From assembly GCF_014649915.1 (NCBI RefSeq), contig NZ_BMTY01000015.1, positions 96,793 through 160,792 of the forward strand: a stretch of DNA of 64,000 nt, in the 5' to 3' direction. How positions within the stretch are numbered: the stretch's first letter is position 1; every line of letters starts with the position of its first letter. The stretch is from Streptomyces toxytricini (GTDB taxonomy: Bacteria; Actinomycetota; Actinomycetes; Streptomycetales; Streptomycetaceae). Under the pieces are notes generated by a model, which saw only the letters and a list, made by a program, of their open reading frames with translations, did not search any database and was not told where the DNA came from. Of this stretch, positions 41,140 through 49,533 are shown one piece after another. The position numbers and the translations under genes are program-made.

Positions 41140-42417
41140 ATGACCTGTCCCGCGCTGCCCGAAGGCTTCGACGCCACCGACCCCGACCTCCTCCAGGAGC
41201 GGGTCCCCCTCCCGGAGTTCGCGCGGCTGCGGCAGACGGCACCGGTGTGGTGGTGCCCCCAGGAGCGCGGCACCACCGGCTTCGACGACGACGGCTACTG
41301 GGCCGTGACCCGGCACGCGGACGTCAAGTACGTCTCCACGCACCCCGAGCTGTTCTCGTCGACCGCGAACACCGCCATCATCCGCTTCAACGGCGGCATC
41401 GCGCGCGAGCAGATCGACGCCCAGCGGCTGATCATGCTGAACATGGACCCGCCCGAGCACACCCGGGTCCGCCAGATCGTCCAGCGCGGCTTCACGCCGC
41501 GGGCCGTCCGCGGCCTGGAGGGCGCCCTGCGCGAGCGGGCCCGCCGCATTGCGGAGCAGGCCCGCGCCACGGCGGCGGCAGCGGCGGCGGCCGGCGGGGG
41601 CGGGGACGGGGACGGGGGTTTCGACTTCGTCACCCAGGTGGCCTGCGAACTCCCCCTCCAGGCGATCGCCGAACTGATCGGCGTACCCCAGGAGGACCGG
41701 CTGCGGATCTTCGACTGGTCGAACAGGATGATCGCGTACGACGACCCCGAGTACGCCATCACCGAGGCGGTCGGCGCCGAGGCCGCCATGGAGCTCATCG
41801 GCTACGCGATGCACATGTCCGCCGCCCGCAAGGAGTGCCCCGCCAGGGACATCGTCACGCAGCTCGTCGCCGCCGAGGGCCAGGGCAACCTCAGCAGCGA
41901 CGAGTTCGGCTTCTTCGTCCTGCTCCTCGCCGTCGCCGGCAACGAAACCACACGCAATGCCATCAGCCACGGCATGCACGCCTTCCTCACCCACCCCGGG
42001 CAGTGGGAGCTCTACAAGGCGACACGGCCCGCGACGGCCGCCGAGGAGATCGTCCGCTGGGCCACCCCCGTCGTCTCCTTCCAGCGCACCGCCACCCGCG
42101 ACACCGAGCTCGGCGGGCAGAAGATCCGGGCCGGCGACCGGGTCGGCCTGTTCTACGCCTCCGCCAACCACGACCCGGAGGTCTTCACCGACCCGGACAC
42201 CTTCGACATCACCCGCGACCCCAACCCGCACCTCGGCTTCGGAGGCGGCGGCCCCCACTTCTGCCTCGGCAAGTCCCTGGCGGTGATGGAGATCGACCTC
42301 ATCTTCAACGCCGTCGCCGACCACCTCCCCGACCTGCGGCTGACCGGCCCTGCGCCGCGCCGGCTGCGGGCCGCCTGGCTCAACGGCATCAAGGAGCTGC
42401 GCGTCAGCCACCCCTGA
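41140..42417 (+). CDS. cyp125: Cytochrome P450, CYP125 family (steroid C26-monooxygenase type)
   Basis: 425 residues. The heme Cys is about residue 375 in FGGGGPHFCLGKSLA; the I-helix oxygen motif is LAVAGNETTRNAISHGMH; EEIVRWATPV is the ExxR helix. Beginning with LPEGFDATDPDLLQERVPLP, then LNMDPPEHTRVRQIVQRGFT and CELPLQAIAELIGVPQEDR, it tracks CYP125A1 of M. tuberculosis along its length. CYP125 oxidises the terminal C26/C27 of cholesterol or cholestenone. An Ala/Gly insert (about 143-158) is unlike the mycobacterial form. The ATG at 41140 has GGAG 7 bases upstream. Electrons may come from the ferredoxin at 29343. Confidence 0.92.
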   Translation: MTCPALPEGFDATDPDLLQERVPLPEFARLRQTAPVWWCPQERGTTGFDDDGYWAVTRHADVKYVSTHPELFSSTANTAIIRFNGGIAREQIDAQRLIMLNMDPPEHTRVRQIVQRGFTPRAVRGLEGALRERARRIAEQARATAAAAAAAGGGGDGDGGFDFVTQVACELPLQAIAELIGVPQEDRLRIFDWSNRMIAYDDPEYAITEAVGAEAAMELIGYAMHMSAARKECPARDIVTQLVAAEGQGNLSSDEFGFFVLLLAVAGNETTRNAISHGMHAFLTHPGQWELYKATRPATAAEEIVRWATPVVSFQRTATRDTELGGQKIRAGDRVGLFYASANHDPEVFTDPDTFDITRDPNPHLGFGGGGPHFCLGKSLAVMEIDLIFNAVADHLPDLRLTGPAPRRLRAAWLNGIKELRVSHP

Positions 42418-42533
42418 CCGCGGGTCCGGCGGGGCGGCGTACGGAGACGATCGCGACAAGCTGCGGTAACGGCACGCCATCGATGCCTTCCCGGCCATTG
42501 TGGCGGCGGCGGGCCGGGGCCCAGACTGCGCGG

Positions 42534-42905
42534 ATGAACCTCCAGGACAGCGGAACGCGTGCCGGCGCGGAGGCCCTCTGGCAGCGCCTGCCGACGACGT
42601 GGCGGCTGATGGTCGAGCGCGGCGGCCCCCAGGCCGCCGCCGGCCGGGGCGTCCTCGCCCTCATCGAAGCCGCCGCCGCGCAACCGGAACTGCGCCGGCT
42701 GTACCCGTTCACCAGCCGCTGCGTCCTCCGCTTCGGCTCCCGGGGCGGCGTGCCGACCGAGGCGGACGCGCCCGCGCTGGAGCCGACGCGCGACGGCCGC
42801 TTCCGCGTCCTGAGCCCCAGCCTGCAACGCGTCCTCGGCGAGGCGGACTCCGCGGAGGAGGCGGTGGCCCTGGCCGTCGCCCGCCTCCCCTCGCCGTCCG
42901 CCTGA
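42534..42905 (+). CDS. Small hypothetical protein, DUF6193-like
   Basis: 123 residues, soluble. Segments ALWQRLPTTWRLMVERGGPQ, ALIEAAAAQPELRRLYPFTS and CVLRFGSRGG remind me of the DUF6193 group found next to natural-product and other genes; I am not certain. The function is unknown. The ATG at 42534 has a -10-like CAGACT about six bases upstream instead of a Shine-Dalgarno. Ordinary base use. Confidence 0.6.
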   Translation: MNLQDSGTRAGAEALWQRLPTTWRLMVERGGPQAAAGRGVLALIEAAAAQPELRRLYPFTSRCVLRFGSRGGVPTEADAPALEPTRDGRFRVLSPSLQRVLGEADSAEEAVALAVARLPSPSA

Positions 42906-43116
42906 ACGGCCCCCACCGCTCCGGCCCGTACGCATGCGGGACCGCGCAAAGCCCCCCGTACGGGCGAGCGAGGATTCACCCGAGTGGCGGACTCCGCGCC
43001 CCTGCCGGACCATGACAGCACGCGGCGATCCACCCGCGGGGGCGCCGGGGCCGGTGAGTCCCGGCGCCCCCGCGGCTCCGCGTGCGGCGCCGCAGCGGCC
43101 CGAGGCTGTGAGCCCG

Positions 43117-43803
43117 CTACCTCTCGCAGCGCCCCAGCACCACCACGTACGTCCCCGCGTCGGACGCCCCCGCGCCCCTGCGCTCCGCGGCGCCGCCCCT
43201 CGGCGCGATGCCGAACTCGGTGAGCGAGGGGTCCCGGATGATCCCGGCGTGACCGCCGGTGCTCCGGTTCAGCCACCAGTCCACGGCCGCGCGGGGCGTC
43301 CCCGCGCCCGCCCACCCGTTGTAGGTGATCTCGTAGCCGCCCCACGACCGGCCGCCCCGGCAGTACCCGGCGTCGCGGATCCGGTTCACGATCTGCTCGC
43401 CGCCCGTGCCGGCGGCCTGCGGATTGCGGTGCGGGTCGCGCTTGTCGTCCGGGTCCTGCGGGTTCGGCCACCACTTCTGGGCGAGGGCCGCCGCCACGTG
43501 CCGGTTCGCCGCCTCCCGCAGCTCGCCGGAGTCCGTCAGCTCGCGCAGCCCGAGCCTGCGGCGCTCGGCGTTGATCAGGCAGTGCACCCCCGCCGTGGCC
43601 GGCAGCACCCCGTACCCGAACCGGCCGGGGTCGGCGGGCGGCGGCCGGTCGTAGGCGTCGGCACCCAACTCCCCGCAGTGCTCCCACGGCTGGGCCGCGG
43701 CGCTGCCGGCCGCGGCGGCCGGCAGCGGCGGACCCGCGAGCGCGGCGGCCGCGGCGGCGGCGAGCAGGGCGGCGGCGGGGGCGCGCCGGATGCGCATGCA
43801 CAT
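43117..43803 (-). CDS. Secreted CAP-domain (SCP/PR-1-like) protein
   Basis: 228 residues. A signal peptide with a long hydrophobic Ala/Leu run ends near residue 31. The CAP domain has LINAERRRLGLREL, NRHVAAALAQKWW, EQIVNRIRDAGYC and GGHAGIIRDPSLTEFGIA, typical of bacterial CAP proteins, with Cys residues (HCG, HCLINAE, GYCRGG, LGRCER) able to form disulfides. The function is unclear; bacterial members are secreted and may bind wall or lipids. A near ATG at 43797 is an alternative start. Confidence 0.82.
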   Translation of the reverse strand: MCMRIRRAPAAALLAAAAAAALAGPPLPAAAAGSAAAQPWEHCGELGADAYDRPPPADPGRFGYGVLPATAGVHCLINAERRRLGLRELTDSGELREAANRHVAAALAQKWWPNPQDPDDKRDPHRNPQAAGTGGEQIVNRIRDAGYCRGGRSWGGYEITYNGWAGAGTPRAAVDWWLNRSTGGHAGIIRDPSLTEFGIAPRGGAAERRGAGASDAGTYVVVLGRCER

Positions 43804-44010
43804 GGCGGTGCCCGTCTCTCCCCGAGTCGGATGTCCCAGCCGCCGGGCGTGGCTGCCCTGACGGCGTCCGGCCTGAACCGGCCTCCCCCGGCGCCCGGTT
43901 CCCCGTACCACGCCCCCGGGGGCACGCTCGGTGCGCCACCCCCCATGGTGCGCCCCGGGCCCGCCGCCCGCCATTCGGCCCCCGGCAGGGGCCGGACGGC
44001 GGGCCCGACC

Positions 44011-46143
44011 CTACGACCGGGCGGAGGCCCGTGCTCCGGCCCCGGCGGCCGGCCCGGACCGGCCGCCGGGCGGGCCTCCCTGCGCCGGCAGACTCACCCG
44101 GAGCCGCCGCGGCCCGGACAGCACGTGCACCAGCCCGAACCCGGCGCCGACGACCGCCGCGCCGCCGACCGCGTCCAGCACCCAGTGGTTGGCCGTCGCG
44201 ACGATCGCGCACACCGTGATCAGCGGGTGCAGCGCCCCCAGCAGCTTCTGCCAGGCCTTCGGCGCCAGGGCGACGACCACGATCCCGCACCACAGCGACC
44301 AGCCGAAGTGCAGCGACGGCATCGCCGCGTACTGGTTGGAGATGGCCGTCATCGCCCCGTACTGCGGGTTGGCGAGGTCCTGCGGCCCGTGCACCGTGTC
44401 GACGAAGCCCATGCCGGGCATCAGGCGCGGCGGAGCCAGCGGGTACAGCCAGAACCCGGCGAGGGCCAGGACGGTCGCCAGCCCCAGCGAGGCGCGCGCC
44501 CACCGGTAGTCGCCGGGCCGGCGCCAGTACAGCACGCCCAGGATCGACAGCGGCACCACGAAGTGGAACGACGTGTAGTAGAAGTTGAAGAACCCTTCCA
44601 GCCACGGCGTCGCCACCACCGCCTGGTTGACGGCGTGTTCGATGTCGATGCCGAGCACCCGCTCGACGGCGTGGATCTGCCCGCCGTTCTCCTCCGCGAC
44701 ACTGCGGGAGGCGGGCGCGGCGGCCCGGATGTGCGAGTAGATCGAGTACCCGACCCGTATCAGCAGCAGCTCCAGCAGCAGGTTCGGCCGGGTCAGCACC
44801 CGCCGCCAGAACGGCAGGAGCGGGATCCGCGACCAGCGCGCCGCCGCCGGGCGCCCGTACTCCGTCGGCACCGGCGTCCGCCAGTACGGGGAGCTGCGCG
44901 GCAGGAACGGCACGGCGCAGGCCGCCGCGAGCGCAGCCAGCAGCAGCACGTTGTCCCGTACGGGCGCCAGCGCGGCCATGTTCGGCAGCAGCACCGCACT
45001 CGGCAGCGTCGTCGCCAGGACCACCGCGACGGGCCACACCCGCCGGTCGGCGGCCCGCGCCCCGACCCGGCCCGCCACCGCCAGCAGCACCCACAGCAGC
45101 TGGTGCCGCCACCCCGTCGGCGCCACCGCGACGGCGACGCACCCGGTGACGGCGGCCGCGAGCAGCACCTGCCCGTCGCGGGCGTACCGCACGGCGCGCC
45201 GCAGCCCCGCCCAGACGACCGCGGCGGCGAGCAGCGCGTACAGCACGGCCTCGCCGGGCCCGGACAGGCCGAGCCGCAGCAGCGCCCCGTGCACGGACTG
45301 GTTGGCGAGCGCGTCGGGCGCGCCGCCGAGGCCCGTGCCGGCCAGGTGGTGCGCCCAGTACGCCCAGGAGTCGCGCGGCAGGGCCGCCCAGGACAGGGCG
45401 GTGGCCGCGGCGAACGTCGCGGCGGCCGCACCGGCGGCGGGGCGGCGGCCGGTCCGCCACAGCAGCGGGGCGAACAGCAGCAGGGCCGGCTGGAGGGCCG
45501 CGGCGAGCCCGACGAGGAACCCGGCCGGCCGGTCGGAGGGCACCCGGAACAGCGCCAGGAGGACCAGCAGCACGGGCAGGGCGGGCAGCACCAGCACCGC
45601 GCCCCGGCCGGACGCGGCGGCCTCGCGGACGGGCAGCGAGACCATCATCAGTCCGACCAGCACGGGCGCGGCGAGGAGGGCGGTGCGCCGCGGGACGGGG
45701 TCGGGCAGGCCGCGCGCGGCGACCAGCGCGACGGCGGCGACGGTCAGCAGCGATGCGCAGGTCCACAGGACGCCGACGGAGGGCGGCGGGGCGAGGCCGA
45801 GGAACGGCTTCAGGACCAGGGCGGCGAACGGCGTGCCGGTGAACCGGTCGGGGTCGTGGAGGACGTGCGGGATGTACAGGGCGCCCGGGTCGTACGGGGA
45901 GTACGGGGGGTAGGGGGAGCCGAGCGGCCACGGGCCGGACGGGGCGCGCAGCACGGCGGCGGCCTGCCGGAGGGCGAGCACGCCGGCGAGCGCCCAGAGG
46001 AGGAGGCGCACGGCGGCGAGCCGCGCGTCGGCGCCTGCAGCCGCCGAGGCGGCGGCTGCGGCAGCGGATGCGCCCGCGTGCCCGCCTGCGCTTATGACCC
46101 CGGCATGCCCGTTGGCACCGCTGTGCTCCGCCGCGTTCGCCAC
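44011..46143 (-). CDS. Bifunctional GT87 glycosyltransferase / PAP2-AUR1-like phosphatase membrane protein
   Basis: 710 residues, about 15 membrane segments. The first two thirds resemble GT87 polyprenol-sugar mannosyltransferases, with an exposed loop PYSPYDPGALYIPHVL. The last third is a PAP2/AUR1 domain: FYYTSFHFVVPLSIL, the His in MPSLHFGWSLWCG and the His in ATANHWVLDAVGG. The combination is known in actinobacteria and suits polyprenol-phosphate or inositol-phospholipid glycan work in the envelope. The substrates are not defined. Its N-terminus is very Ala-rich. Confidence 0.85.
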   Translation of the reverse strand: MANAAEHSGANGHAGVISAGGHAGASAAAAAASAAAGADARLAAVRLLLWALAGVLALRQAAAVLRAPSGPWPLGSPYPPYSPYDPGALYIPHVLHDPDRFTGTPFAALVLKPFLGLAPPPSVGVLWTCASLLTVAAVALVAARGLPDPVPRRTALLAAPVLVGLMMVSLPVREAAASGRGAVLVLPALPVLLVLLALFRVPSDRPAGFLVGLAAALQPALLLFAPLLWRTGRRPAAGAAAATFAAATALSWAALPRDSWAYWAHHLAGTGLGGAPDALANQSVHGALLRLGLSGPGEAVLYALLAAAVVWAGLRRAVRYARDGQVLLAAAVTGCVAVAVAPTGWRHQLLWVLLAVAGRVGARAADRRVWPVAVVLATTLPSAVLLPNMAALAPVRDNVLLLAALAAACAVPFLPRSSPYWRTPVPTEYGRPAAARWSRIPLLPFWRRVLTRPNLLLELLLIRVGYSIYSHIRAAAPASRSVAEENGGQIHAVERVLGIDIEHAVNQAVVATPWLEGFFNFYYTSFHFVVPLSILGVLYWRRPGDYRWARASLGLATVLALAGFWLYPLAPPRLMPGMGFVDTVHGPQDLANPQYGAMTAISNQYAAMPSLHFGWSLWCGIVVVALAPKAWQKLLGALHPLITVCAIVATANHWVLDAVGGAAVVGAGFGLVHVLSGPRRLRVSLPAQGGPPGGRSGPAAGAGARASARS

Positions 46144-46253
46144 GCCTCGCAGGCCTCCCGCCCTCAGATGCGCGGGCCCCGGTCCGGCCTGGCCGCCGCG
46201 CTTGATTTTCCGGGGACGACGATATCCCCCGCCGGGTACCTAGGATGGCGGTC

Positions 46254-46631
46254 ATGAGCATCGTGAAGATCAACGTCCTGACCGTGCCGGCCGAGCAGCG
46301 CGAGGTCCTGGAGCAGCGGTTCGCGTCGCGGGCCGGGGCCGTGGAGGGTTCCGACGGATTCGAGTGGTTCGAACTGCTGCGTCCGGTGGAGGGCACGGAC
46401 CAGTACCTGGTCTACACGCGCTGGCGTTCGGAGGAGGACTTCCAGGCGTGGATGGAGGGGCCGATGAAGGCCGCGCACCAGGGCGGTGGCGGCGGCGCGG
46501 GTGCGGGCGGCGCGGGTGAGCGTCCGAAGCCGGCGGCTTCGGCGTCGACGGTGTGGTCGTTCGAGGTCGTCCAGCAGGCGGGGCCGAAGGCCGGCGCCGG
46601 GGCCGGGGCCGAGGCCGACGCCGACCGGTAG
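46254..46631 (+). CDS. Antibiotic biosynthesis monooxygenase (ABM/HmoB-like) family protein
   Basis: 125 residues with a ferredoxin-like alpha/beta fold. IVKINVLTVPAEQREVLEQR, FEWFELLRPVEGTDQYLVYT and RWRSEEDFQAWM are the standard ABM pieces; related proteins degrade heme or oxidise quinones. A Gly/Ala/Pro-rich insert and tail follow residue 75. TAGGAT at 46241-46246 is seven bases before the ATG and there is no clear Shine-Dalgarno, so the mRNA is likely leaderless. A 9-base-earlier ATG (46245) would fall in the -10. Confidence 0.8.
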   Translation: MSIVKINVLTVPAEQREVLEQRFASRAGAVEGSDGFEWFELLRPVEGTDQYLVYTRWRSEEDFQAWMEGPMKAAHQGGGGGAGAGGAGERPKPAASASTVWSFEVVQQAGPKAGAGAGAEADADR

Positions 46632-46728
46632 GCCCCGGCCTCGGGTCCGGGCTCGGCCCCGGCCCCCGCCCCGGCTTCGGCCCCGGACCCGGCCTCGGAC
46701 CCGGCCCCGGCCCCCGGCGTGCCGGACG

Positions 46729-47124
46729 TCACCGCCAGAAGGCGTCCTCCTCGTCGATGTCCTGGGTGCACTCGTCGATGTCGGTGATCTTCCCGCCGAC
46801 GATGGTGAAGAAGAGCCCCTGCTGCACCTCCAGGCCGCGGTCGCCGCGGTCGCCGTAGAAGGTGTGGACGGCCATCACGTGGCCGCGTCCGTCCACGAGC
46901 ACCGAGTGCACTTCGACCCGTGCCGTGCCGCCGGTCTCCTCGCCGATCCGGCGGTACAGGTCGAGGACGGCCTCGCGGCCCTTGTGGTGGCCGGACAGCG
47001 GGTTGCTGCCGGGCACGTGGTGGATGACGTCCGCGGTCATCAGGGCGCCCAGGGCCTGCATGTCGCCCTTGCCGAAGGCTTCGTAGCCGCGGCGGACGAG
47101 GGCAGCGTCAGGGTGTTCGGACAT
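46729..47124 (-). CDS. NTF2-like / SnoaL-type small protein
   Basis: 131 residues. The cone-shaped NTF2-like fold is suggested by RRGYEAFGKGDMQALGAL, DVIHHVPGSNPLSGHHKG and DLYRRIGEETGGTARVEVHS. Members act as polyketide cyclases, hydroxylases, isomerases or have no enzyme role; the active residues cannot be assigned here. The gap to the ABM gene is a 97-base GGCCCCGGCCTCGG-like low-complexity run. ATG at 47124. Confidence 0.78.
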   Translation of the reverse strand: MSEHPDAALVRRGYEAFGKGDMQALGALMTADVIHHVPGSNPLSGHHKGREAVLDLYRRIGEETGGTARVEVHSVLVDGRGHVMAVHTFYGDRGDRGLEVQQGLFFTIVGGKITDIDECTQDIDEEDAFWR

Positions 47125-47340
47125 GGCGTTCCCGCCCTCCCGTTGATGTGATTGAACCCTTTTCCCATCATCGGCCCGCCCCTGTGGATATTCCACGCGT
47201 CGCCCGCCGCCCCTCCCCGACACTGGCTCCATGACCACCCACACGACGACATCCCCGCCCCCACCGGCCGCCTCGATCCGCCCCGCCCCGCAACCGGCGG
47301 CCGCAACCCGTGGCCGGCGAATACAGGACACGGGCGGTGC

Positions 47341-49407
47341 TCAGCGGGCGGCGTGATCGCGCCGCGGCTCGGCGTCGTAGGGCTCCTCGGCGTCCGATCC
47401 GCACAGCTCGGCGTTGATCTCCCGGACGAGTTCGGTCAGGTCGGTGGGCCGGTCCGGCCCCCACCAGTCGCCGAGCAGTTCGGCGAGGGACTCCTCGCGG
47501 GCGCGGGAGAGCCGGTTCGCCTGTTCCCGGCCGAGGGCGGTCGGGACCAGTTCCAGCCCGTCCCGCACGGCGAGCCGGCGCTCCTCCAGCTGGCGGGCCG
47601 CATCCGTGATGACCTTGATCGGGATGGCGGTGCGCTCCGCGAGGACCGCGGGCCCGGTGGCCCCGTACTTGGTCATCCGCAGCAGCATCCAGCTCGCGGC
47701 GGGCAGCAGGTCCAGCCCGGCGCGCGCGGTGATCTTCTCGTAGACGCCGCGGCGGCCCTCGCGGGTCCCGAGGACGGTAAGGGCGCGGGCGACCTCGTCG
47801 TGGGACGAGCGGTGGACGGGGTTGGAGGCGAGCGTCTCGGTGACGTCGGGCGCGGTCACAGAGCCCCGGAGTACGTCCTCCCTGAGGAAGAGGGAGATGA
47901 CGAACGCGAGGAGGACGACGGGCACGGCGTAGAGGAACACGTCCGTGATGGAGGCGGCGTACGCGTCGAGGGCGCGCGGCTGGAGGTCGGCGGGCAGGGC
48001 GGCGATCGCCCGGGGGTCTGCTTCGACCTGCGCGGCCGTCCCCGGCGGCAGTGACTGGCCGGCGAAGGCGGTGGTCAGTTTGCCGTCGAGCCGGTTGACG
48101 AAGACCGTGCCGAAGATCGCCACGCCGAAGGAGGCGCCGATGGACCGGAAGAAGGTGGCTCCGGAGGTGGCGACCCCGAGGTCGGCGTAGCTGACGGCGT
48201 TCTGCACGGCCAGGACCAGCACCTGCATGACGAGGCCGAGCCCGAGGCCGAAGACGAAGAAGTACAGGCTCATCTCCCAGGTTCCGCTCGTGCGGTGCAT
48301 CTGGTGCAGGAGGACCAGGCCGACCGCGGTGACGGCGGTGCCCGCGACGGGGAAGACCTTCCACCGGCCTGTGCGGGAGACGATCTGCCCGGAGCCGGTG
48401 GAGGCGATCAGCATGCCGAGGACCATCGGCAGCATGTGGACGCCGGACATGGTCGGGGAGACGCCTTGGACGACCTGCAGGAACGTGGGCAGGTAGACCA
48501 TCGCGCCGAACATGGCGAAACCGACGATGAAGCTGATCACCGAGCACAGGGTGAAGGTGCGGATCCGGAAGAGGCCCAGCGGCAGCACGGGTTCGGCGGC
48601 TTTCCGCTCGACGAACACGAACACGACGAGGAGCACGGCGCCGAGGACGTCCAGCCCGATGATCCGCGCCGAGCCCCAGCCCCAGGTGCCGCCGAGGGAG
48701 GCGATCAGCACGAGGCAGGTGGCAACGCAGGCGATGAGGAAGGTGCCGAGGTAGTCGATGCGGTGCGGCTCGCGGCGCACCGGGATGTGCAGGGCGGCCG
48801 CGATGACCGCGAGCGCGACGAGTCCGACGGGGAGGTTGATGTAGAACACCCAGCGCCAGGACAGCTGGTCGACGAACAGGCCGCCGAGGAGCGGGCCGAG
48901 GACGCTCGTCGCACCGAACACGGCACCGAAGAGGCCCTGGTAGCGGCCGCGTTCCCGCGGGGGGACGATGTCGCCGACGATCGCCATGGACAGCACGATC
49001 AGACCGCCGCCGCCCAGGCCCTGGAGGGCGCGGAATCCGATCAGCTGGGGCATGTCCTGGGCGAGCCCGCACAGCGCGGACCCGATCAGGAAGATGACGA
49101 TGGCCGTCTGGAAGAGCTTCTTGCGCCCGTACTGGTCGCCGAGCTTCCCCCACAGGGGTGTGGCGGCGGTGGCGGCGAGCATGTAGGCGGTGACCACCCA
49201 CGACAGGTGGTCCATGCCGCCGAGCTCGCTGACGATCGTCGGCAGGGCGGTCGAGACGATCGTCTGGTCGAGTGCGGCGAGCAGCAGGCCCAGCATCAGT
49301 GCGCCGATGGGGACGAGCACCCCGCGGGAGGCGTGCTCGGCTGCGGGTCCCTTGCCGCCCGGTCCGGTGTGGGGGTCGCGGGAGCCCGACGTCACTTCCT
49401 GGGACAT
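47341..49407 (-). CDS. DHA2-type MFS exporter with C-terminal winged-helix-like domain
   Basis: 688 residues. About 14 membrane segments; the first loop motif GKLGDQYGRKKLF and motif C-type GGLFVDQLSWRWVFYINLP fit drug:H+ antiporters of the EmrB/QacA group. From about residue 540 a soluble domain follows: VARALTVLGTREGRRGVYE, then LLPAASWMLLRMTKYGATG and KVITDAARQLEERRLAV, which looks like a MarR-type winged helix. The pump exports a lipophilic compound; the extra domain could bind that compound or DNA. GAGGAGGAAC lies just upstream of the ATG. Divergent from the gene at 49534. Confidence 0.85.
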   Translation of the reverse strand: MSQEVTSGSRDPHTGPGGKGPAAEHASRGVLVPIGALMLGLLLAALDQTIVSTALPTIVSELGGMDHLSWVVTAYMLAATAATPLWGKLGDQYGRKKLFQTAIVIFLIGSALCGLAQDMPQLIGFRALQGLGGGGLIVLSMAIVGDIVPPRERGRYQGLFGAVFGATSVLGPLLGGLFVDQLSWRWVFYINLPVGLVALAVIAAALHIPVRREPHRIDYLGTFLIACVATCLVLIASLGGTWGWGSARIIGLDVLGAVLLVVFVFVERKAAEPVLPLGLFRIRTFTLCSVISFIVGFAMFGAMVYLPTFLQVVQGVSPTMSGVHMLPMVLGMLIASTGSGQIVSRTGRWKVFPVAGTAVTAVGLVLLHQMHRTSGTWEMSLYFFVFGLGLGLVMQVLVLAVQNAVSYADLGVATSGATFFRSIGASFGVAIFGTVFVNRLDGKLTTAFAGQSLPPGTAAQVEADPRAIAALPADLQPRALDAYAASITDVFLYAVPVVLLAFVISLFLREDVLRGSVTAPDVTETLASNPVHRSSHDEVARALTVLGTREGRRGVYEKITARAGLDLLPAASWMLLRMTKYGATGPAVLAERTAIPIKVITDAARQLEERRLAVRDGLELVPTALGREQANRLSRAREESLAELLGDWWGPDRPTDLTELVREINAELCGSDAEEPYDAEPRRDHAAR

Positions 49408-49476
49408 CCGTTCCTCCTCAGGCCGATCAACATCTCCATCCTGAGCGGTGTGTCCGGTTATGGCCTCTCGGGAGGG

Positions 49477-49505
49477 TTGGGCGGGCTGGAAAGGGTCTGC
49501 ATAAT
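49477..49505 (+). promoter_or_regulatory. Candidate promoter with 17-bp spacer
   Basis: TTGGGC (49477-49482), 17 bases, CATAAT (49500-49505). GGGAGGGAG lies about 18 bases further on, before the GTG at 49534. It serves the peptidoglycan-binding protein gene. Confidence 0.6.
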
Positions 49506-49533
49506 CGCAGGCAATGCCCAGGGAGGGAGTCCA

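Noticed and set aside
46632..46728. Possible coding extension or repeat gene after the ABM protein
   Set aside because: It is a GGCCCCGGCCTCGG-like low-complexity run after the stop codon with no start or RBS.
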